From Angustibacter luteus (lineage in GTDB: Bacteria; Actinomycetota; Actinomycetes; Actinomycetales; Angustibacteraceae): a stretch of 64,000 nt of DNA. The position numbers and the translations under genes are program-made. Position 1 is the first letter of the stretch. Every line of letters begins with the position of its first letter. The notes under the pieces were generated by a model. The model was not told the origin of the DNA and made no database searches. It saw only the letters and a program-made list of their open reading frames with translations. Shown here piece after piece: positions 59,739 through 64,000 of this stretch. Where the stretch lies: the NCBI RefSeq assembly GCF_039541115.1, contig NZ_BAABFP010000008.1, positions 1-64,000 on the forward strand, in the 5' to 3' direction.

Positions 59739-60089
59739 ATGCAGCAGTACCTGCTCAGCGTGTACCAGCCCGAGGGCCCCATGCCCGACCAGGAGTTCCT
59801 GGACCAGATCCAGCGCAACCTCGACGAGCTCAACGCCGAGATGCGCGCCGCGGACGCGTGGGTGTTCGCCGGCGGGCTGCACGCCCCCAGCACCGCGACC
59901 GTGGTGCGGGCCAAGGGTGACGAGGTGCTCACCACCGACGGCCCGTTCCTGGAGGCCAAGGAGTACCTCGGCGGCTTCACCATCGTGCAGGCGCCCGACC
60001 TGGACGCCGCGCTCGAGTGGGGTCGCAAGCTGACCCGGGCGACCACGCTGCCCATCGAGGTCCGCCCCTTCTCCTGGCAGACGGACTGA
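59739..60089 (+). CDS. YCII-related (DGPF-domain) protein
   Basis: A 116-aa protein of the YCII/DGPF family: [13 protein letters not shown] at the start and [20 protein letters not shown] with the DGPF hallmark. AGGAGGT six bases before ATG 59739 is a near-perfect ribosome site, unusual in strength for this window. Such proteins are standard partners of ECF42 sigma factors and are thought to be the main target. The molecular role is not known. Confidence 0.9.
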   Translation: MQQYLLSVYQPEGPMPDQEFLDQIQRNLDELNAEMRAADAWVFAGGLHAPSTATVVRAKGDEVLTTDGPFLEAKEYLGGFTIVQAPDLDAALEWGRKLTRATTLPIEVRPFSWQTD

Positions 60090-60096
60090 GCGGTCC

Positions 60097-61305
60097 GTGG
60101 TCTCGGCGTCCGGGATCGAGCAGGTCTTCCGGGCCGAGTACGGGCGGGCGGTGGCCGTGCTGGTCCGCGTCCTGGGTGACATCGACCTCGCCGAGGAGGC
60201 CGTGCAGGAGGCGTTCACGGTGGCGGTGGCCCGGTGGCCGGACGACGGGCTGCCGCCCAGCCCGGCCGGCTGGATCATCACCACCGCCCGCCGGCGGGCC
60301 ATCGACCGGCTGCGCCGCGAGGCGACCCGGGCCGACCGGCAGGCGCAGGCCGCGCTGTTGCACGCTCAGGACGAGCCCGTCGAGGAGGGCGCCGTGCGCG
60401 ACGACCGGCTCCGCCTGCTCTTCACCTGCTGCCACCCGGCGCTCGCCCGCCCCGCCCAGGTCGCGCTCACCCTGCGGCTGCTGGGCGGCCTGAGCACCGC
60501 GGAGGTGGCCCGGGCGTTCCTCGTGCCCGAGCCGACGATGGCTCAGCGGCTGGTGCGGGCGAAGGGCAAGATCCGGGACGCCCGCATCCCCTACCGGGTG
60601 CCCCGCGAGGCGGACCTGCCGGAGCGGCTCGGCGGGGTGCTCGCCGTGATCTACCTGGTCTTCAACGAGGGTTACACCGCCAGCTCGGGAGCGGAGCTGG
60701 CGCGGACCGACCTCGCCGCCGAGGCCGTGCGGCTGGCCCGGCTGCTCGTCGAGCTCATGCCGGACGAGCCCGAGGCGCTGGGCCTGCTCGCCCTGATGCT
60801 GCTGGTGCGGTCCCGGGAGCCGGCGCGGGTCGGTCCGGACGGCGCGCTGGTGCCGCTCGACAAGCAGGACCGGTCGCGGTGGGACGCCGGGCTGGTCCGC
60901 GAGGGCCAGGACCTGGTGCGCCGCTGCCTGCGGCGCGGCCGGCCGGGGACGTACCAGCTGCAGGCCGCGATCCAGGCGGTGCACAGCGACGCCCTGACCC
61001 TGGCCGCGACCGACTGGCGTGCGGTGCTGCGCCTGTACGACGACCTGCTGGCTGTGGCCCCCACCCCCGTCGTCGCGCTGAACCGGGCGGTCGCCGTGGC
61101 GGAGGTGCAGGGGCCGGCGGCCGGGCTGGCGCTGGTCGACGACGTCGAGCTGCCGCAGTACTACCTGTGGCACGCGGTGCGCGCGGACCTGCTGCGTCGG
61201 CTGGGCCGCGACGGCGAGGCGCGGGCGGCGTACCTCGCCGCGTCGGATCTCACCGACAACGACGCCGAGCGCGCCTTCCTCCTCGTGCAGGCCGGCGCAG
61301 ACTAG
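60097..61305 (+). CDS. ECF sigma factor, ECF42-like with C-terminal extension
   Basis: A 402-aa sigma factor. Region 2 ([20 protein letters not shown]) and region 4 ([19 protein letters not shown] then [12 protein letters not shown]) occupy the first about 170 residues. The remaining about 230 form a helical extension ([35 protein letters not shown]) as in ECF42 proteins, which lack a classical anti-sigma factor. The DGPF-protein partner lies 7 bp upstream. GTG 60097 is the only close start. Confidence 0.92.
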   Translation: MVSASGIEQVFRAEYGRAVAVLVRVLGDIDLAEEAVQEAFTVAVARWPDDGLPPSPAGWIITTARRRAIDRLRREATRADRQAQAALLHAQDEPVEEGAVRDDRLRLLFTCCHPALARPAQVALTLRLLGGLSTAEVARAFLVPEPTMAQRLVRAKGKIRDARIPYRVPREADLPERLGGVLAVIYLVFNEGYTASSGAELARTDLAAEAVRLARLLVELMPDEPEALGLLALMLLVRSREPARVGPDGALVPLDKQDRSRWDAGLVREGQDLVRRCLRRGRPGTYQLQAAIQAVHSDALTLAATDWRAVLRLYDDLLAVAPTPVVALNRAVAVAEVQGPAAGLALVDDVELPQYYLWHAVRADLLRRLGRDGEARAAYLAASDLTDNDAERAFLLVQAGAD

Positions 61306-61318
61306 AACACCAGTTCGA
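61303..61318 (+). promoter_or_regulatory. LexA (SOS) box before the AlkB-like gene
   Basis: TAGAACACCAGTTCGA matches the mycobacterial/actinobacterial SOS box TCGAAC-N4-GTTCGA with one mismatch. It overlaps a putative -35 (TAGAAC, 61303-61308) whose -10 (TAACGT, 61326-61331) is 17 bp away. It also overlaps the stop codon of the sigma-factor gene. Confidence 0.6.
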
Positions 61319-61339
61319 TTTCAGGTAACGTGGGGCGGC

Positions 61340-61993
61340 ATGACGGCCACCGTGCACGCCGCCCTGCAGGGCGGGCTCCAGGGCTCCCTGCTGGACGTCG
61401 GCGACGAGCTCGAGCTGCGCTCGCTGGGGTCGATGCGGCGGACGATGCTGGGTGACGGCGCCTGGGTCGACCTGCGGCCGGGTTGGCTGGCCGGGTCCGA
61501 CGTTCTGTTCGACCACCTGGTCGAGCACGTCCCGTGGCATGGCGAGCGCCGGCAGATGTACGAGCGGGTGGTCGACGTCCCCCGGTTGCTCAGCCACTAC
61601 GGGGAGGGCGACGCCCTGCCGCACGAGATCCTGACGACGGCTCGCTCCATGCTGGACGCCCGCTACGCCGATGAGCTCGGCGAGCCGTTCGTCACCGCCG
61701 GCCTGTGCCTGTACCGGGACGGTCGCGACAGCGTGGCCTGGCACGGCGACCGCTTCGGCCGCGGCGCCACGCACGACACCATGGTCGCCATCCTGTCGGT
61801 CGGCACCGCCCGCACCCTCGCGCTACGCCCGACCGGTGGCGGCGGCCCGACGCACCACTTCCCGCTCGGGCACGGCGACCTGGTCGTGATGGGCGGGTCG
61901 TGCCAGCGCACCTGGGACCACGCGATCCCGAAGACCACCAAGGCCGTCGGCCCGCGGATCAGCATCCAGTTCCGCCCCCGCGGCGTGCTCTAG
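61340..61993 (+). CDS. AlkB-like 2-oxoglutarate/Fe(II) dioxygenase
   Basis: A 217-aa dioxygenase expected to repair alkylated bases by oxidative demethylation. The metal triad is visible: WHGDRFGRG (His, Asp) and RTWDHAIPK (His), and the 2-oxoglutarate Arg is in PRISIQFRPR. LCLYRDGRDSVAWHGD is typical of the family. ATG 61340 has GGGGCGG upstream and lies only 9 bp after the -10, giving a short leader. The LexA-like box suggests DNA-damage induction. Confidence 0.9.
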   Translation: MTATVHAALQGGLQGSLLDVGDELELRSLGSMRRTMLGDGAWVDLRPGWLAGSDVLFDHLVEHVPWHGERRQMYERVVDVPRLLSHYGEGDALPHEILTTARSMLDARYADELGEPFVTAGLCLYRDGRDSVAWHGDRFGRGATHDTMVAILSVGTARTLALRPTGGGGPTHHFPLGHGDLVVMGGSCQRTWDHAIPKTTKAVGPRISIQFRPRGVL

Positions 61994-62019
61994 GCCGGTC
62001 GCCGCACGGGTGATGCGGC

Positions 62020-62868
62020 TCAGTCGGGGATGTAGTCGAACTCGTCGGGGTTGGGGCCGGTGCGCCCCTGCTCCCCGCGGTCGAGGCCGCCGACCGCCGC
62101 GAGCTGGGCGTCGTCCAGCTCGAAGTCGAACAGCTCGAAGTTCTCCTTCACCCGCTCCGGCGTCACGGACTTGGGGAAGATCACGTCACCGCGCTGGATG
62201 TGCCAGCGGAGCACGACCTGCGCCGGGGTGCGCCCGACCTGCTCGGCGACAGCGGTGATCGCCTCGTCGTCCAGCACGCCACCCTGGGCGATCGGTGACC
62301 ACGCCTCGGTGACGATCTGGTGGTCGTGGCCGTACGCGCGCACCTGCTCGTTGGTCAGGAACGGGTGCACCTCGATCTGGTTGACCGCCGGCACCGTGTC
62401 GGTCTCGGCCGCCAGCCGCTGAAGGTGCGCGACCTGGAAGTTGGAGACCCCGATCGACCGCGCCCGACCGTCCTTGGCGAACTCCTCCAGCACCTTCCAG
62501 GTGGAGACGAAGTCGCCGTCGTAGCGCGTCGGCAGCGGCCAGTGGATCAGGAACAGGTCGACGTAGTCCGAGCCGAGCGCCTCCAGCGTGCGGTCGAAGG
62601 CCCGGCGGGCGTCGTCCGGACGGTGGAAACCGTTGTTCAGCTTGCTGGTGATCCACACGTCCTCGCGGTCGAGGTCGCTCTCGCTCACGGCCTGGCCCAC
62701 CTCGCGCTCGTTCCCGTACATCTGGGCCGTGTCGATGTGCCGGTAGCCGATGTCGAGGGCGGCCCGGGTGGCCTGCGCCGTCTGCGCCGGGTCGATCTGG
62801 AAGACGCCGAACCCCAGCTGGGGGATCGCGCGCCCGTCGTTCAACGTGATGGTGGGAACGGTGGTCAC
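62020..62868 (-). CDS. Aldo/keto reductase
   Basis: A 282-aa NADPH-dependent reductase of the AKR5/DkgA-like type. The catalytic tetrad is in YRHIDTAQMYGNE (Asp, Tyr), ITSKLNNG (Lys) and FLIHWPLPT (His). IGVSNFQVAHL and FPKSVTPERVKENFELF bind the cofactor. GTG 62868 is the start. Possible roles are 2,5-diketo-gluconate or methylglyoxal reduction; the physiological substrate is unknown. Confidence 0.92.
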   Translation of the reverse strand: MTTVPTITLNDGRAIPQLGFGVFQIDPAQTAQATRAALDIGYRHIDTAQMYGNEREVGQAVSESDLDREDVWITSKLNNGFHRPDDARRAFDRTLEALGSDYVDLFLIHWPLPTRYDGDFVSTWKVLEEFAKDGRARSIGVSNFQVAHLQRLAAETDTVPAVNQIEVHPFLTNEQVRAYGHDHQIVTEAWSPIAQGGVLDDEAITAVAEQVGRTPAQVVLRWHIQRGDVIFPKSVTPERVKENFELFDFELDDAQLAAVGGLDRGEQGRTGPNPDEFDYIPD

Positions 62869-62965
62869 CGGTCGACTCCTCGGGTGCGGACGTACGGGCG
62901 GACCTAGCGATCCTCGCGGACGCCAGGGCCGCCCGCATCCCGGCGCCCCACCACCACAGCCCTGG

Positions 62966-63451
62966 TCAGCCCCCGGCGAGCAGCTCGTCGAGCTGCTCGT
63001 AGCCCTCGACGACGCCGACGTCCATGCCGCTGGCCATGATCATGTCGCGGATCTCCATCGACTCGACGACCGACAGGACGGTCGTGCGGGTGCGCCCGTC
63101 GCCGAGGTCCTCGAGCGTCAGGGTGTCCAGGCTGACGCCGTCCGGTGCGCCGTCGAAGCTGAAGGTCTGCACGATGCGGTCCTCGCGGACGTCGTGGAAC
63201 GAGCCCCAGAAGCCGGCGATCCGCTCGCCCTCGCGCCAGGCCGTGTAGCGGTAGCTGCCGCCGGTGCGCAGGTCCCAGTGCTCGATCGTCATCTCGAGGT
63301 TGCGCGGACCCATCCAGCGGGCCACCAGCTCGGGGTCGGTCCAGGCGCGGAAGACCTTGTCCCGCGGGTGGTCGAAGTCGCGGACCACCTTCACGGTCGG
63401 CAGCTTCGGGTCGGCCTCGATGCGGGTCTCGTGCGTTGCGGTGGTGGTCAC
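62966..63451 (-). CDS. SRPBCC (AHSA1-like) domain protein
   Basis: A 161-aa START-like ligand-binding protein: VVRDFDHPRDKVFRAWTDPE, WMGPRNLEMTIEHWDLRTGG and GFWGSFHDV are the hallmark of AHSA1/YndB-type SRPBCC proteins commonly encoded next to ArsR regulators. GTG 63451 overlaps the ArsR stop (GTGA), so the two are coupled. The ligand is not known. Confidence 0.88.
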   Translation of the reverse strand: MTTTATHETRIEADPKLPTVKVVRDFDHPRDKVFRAWTDPELVARWMGPRNLEMTIEHWDLRTGGSYRYTAWREGERIAGFWGSFHDVREDRIVQTFSFDGAPDGVSLDTLTLEDLGDGRTRTTVLSVVESMEIRDMIMASGMDVGVVEGYEQLDELLAGG

Positions 63452-63819
63452 GATGCTGCTCCTGCCTGGTCGGGGCCGGTCGTGCGGACCGTGCCGTCGT
63501 CGTCCATCTGGTCGAGCAGGGCGTCGAGGCGGCGGTAGCGCTCCTCGGCCTCCTTCCGGTATCGCTCGATCCACTTCGTCATGAGGTCGAACACCTCCGC
63601 CTCGAGGTGCCGCGGCCGGCGCTGCGCGTCCTTGCTGCCGCTGACCAGCCCGGCGTCCTCCAGCACCCTGAGGTGCTTGGACACGGCCTGGACCGAGACG
63701 TCGTAGGGCTCGGCCAGCTGGCCGACCGTGGCGTCCGCGGTGGCCAGCCGGGCCACCAGGTCACGCCTGATCGGGTCGGCGAGGGCCGCGAACACCCGGG
63801 AGAGCTGGTCGTCCGCCAC
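63448..63819 (-). CDS. ArsR-family winged-helix regulator
   Basis: A 123-aa repressor. SRVFAALADPIRRDLVARL, VGQLAEPYDVSVQAVSKHL and RVLEDAGLVSGSKDAQRRP give the classic ArsR fold without metal-binding Cys motifs, as in the SRPBCC-linked subgroup. GTG 63819 has AAGGAGG five bases upstream; upstream in-frame codons run through the promoter and operators. It likely represses its own operon through the two TCAACC dyads. Confidence 0.92.
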   Translation of the reverse strand: MADDQLSRVFAALADPIRRDLVARLATADATVGQLAEPYDVSVQAVSKHLRVLEDAGLVSGSKDAQRRPRHLEAEVFDLMTKWIERYRKEAEERYRRLDALLDQMDDDGTVRTTGPDQAGAAS

Positions 63820-63832
63820 GACGCCTCCTTCG

Positions 63833-63848
63833 TCAACCGTTTGGTTGA
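63833..63848. promoter_or_regulatory. ArsR operator, proximal copy
   Basis: TCAACCGTTTGGTTGA, a 6-bp inverted repeat around GTTT, lies between the -10 and the ribosome site of the ArsR gene. Confidence 0.65.
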
Positions 63849-63853
63849 GGACG

Positions 63854-63882
63854 ACGCTACGGCCGCCTCCAGCCGTTGTCAA
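63854..63882 (-). promoter_or_regulatory. Sigma70 promoter of the ArsR-SRPBCC operon
   Basis: In gene direction TTGACA (63882-63877), a 17-bp spacer and TAGCGT (63859-63854). The -35 is a perfect consensus. The leader to GTG 63819 is about 30 nt. Confidence 0.7.
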
Positions 63883-63894
63883 CCCTTTGGTTGA
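63879..63894. promoter_or_regulatory. ArsR operator, distal copy
   Basis: TCAACCCTTTGGTTGA differs from the proximal copy at one base and overlaps the -35 hexamer. The two centres are 46 bp apart, so the dyads flank the promoter and looping or dual occupancy is possible. Confidence 0.65.
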
Positions 63895-63970
63895 ATAAAC
63901 GGCGCAACCGCCCTGGCAAAGCAGGAACGGCGACCCGCTCGATGCAGGTCGCCGTCCTCAGGTGATCGGG

Positions 63971-64000
63971 TGGAGCTGAGGGGACTCGAACCCCTGACCC
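63971..64000 (-). tRNA. tRNA, 3' part only (probably tRNA-Ala)
   Basis: In gene direction the T-arm AGGGG-TTCGAGT-CCCCT is followed by acceptor CAGCTCC and discriminator A (position 63971); CCA is not encoded. The CAGCTCC-A end resembles tRNA-Ala (GGGGCTG/CAGCTCC), but the anticodon is outside the window. Confidence 0.7.

Noticed and set aside
1-64000. Prophage, insertion sequence or integrative element
   Set aside because: No integrase, transposase, phage structural gene or flanking direct repeat pair was recognised; the core-gene order looks intact.

Overview
The window comes from a high-GC actinobacterium (Actinomycetia). GC is very high throughout, many starts are GTG, and 4-bp ATGA/GTGA stop-start overlaps are frequent. 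The markers include rpfB-rsmA-ispE synteny, a long Ctc-type bL25, glmU-prs beside tRNA-Gln, tam next to a MarR gene, and ECF42-like and Mycobacterium-type LexA features. Genus cannot be fixed from the sequence. A BldD-like regulon would fit a morphologically complex or biofilm-forming group, but that is inference. No stretch over 300 bp lacks a gene; the longest gaps are about 140-225 bp and nearly all carry regulatory or terminator structure.

Region 1 (1-26 kb) is an exopolysaccharide / cell-surface locus. It encodes a WbaP-type initiating phosphoglycosyltransferase (24336-25946), at least six glycosyltransferases, a Wzx flippase (10092-11459), a Wzy-like polymerase (5530-6930) and a Wzz/BY-kinase copolymerase (3900-5525). 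A TagD-like cytidylyltransferase and a CDP-alcohol phosphatidyltransferase suggest polyol-phosphate chemistry. Interleaved are three very large secreted proteins (1-2144 partial, 13500-18200, 18338-21586) that share a concanavalin-like module; two also carry a beta-propeller, LamG and PKD domains. The intergenic regions hold a shared set of sites: BldD-like boxes before four transcription units, a CGAACGTA element 55-59 nt before three starts, and a CRP/GlxR-like box before the partial gene. I read the locus as one coordinately regulated matrix/capsule system.

Region 2 (26-34.5 kb) is core: pth and rplY; a sulfate ABC importer (cysA-cysW-cysT-sbp) with an Rrf2 regulator; prs-glmU; tRNA-Gln. 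Region 3 (34.5-44 kb) holds TetR, VOC, the divergent tam/MarR pair with two operator dyads, a ComB-like gene, an ABC-F gene, and ispE-rsmA-rpfB. Region 4 (43-48.7 kb) is a sugar module: a PfkB kinase with an apparent non-canonical start, a GH4 phospho-glycosidase, and an ABC importer.

Region 5 (48.8-64 kb) holds arfB, tatD, metG, RidA/VOC/YdeI genes, an aminotransferase, rsmI, an SDR, a protein O-mannosyltransferase with a GH15 enzyme, a DGPF/ECF42-type sigma pair, AlkB under a LexA-like box, an aldo/keto reductase, an ArsR-SRPBCC pair with a well-defined promoter/operator, and a partial tRNA (probably Ala). Three long inverted repeats (13-19 bp arms) follow the stop codons of rpfB, arfB and rsmI.
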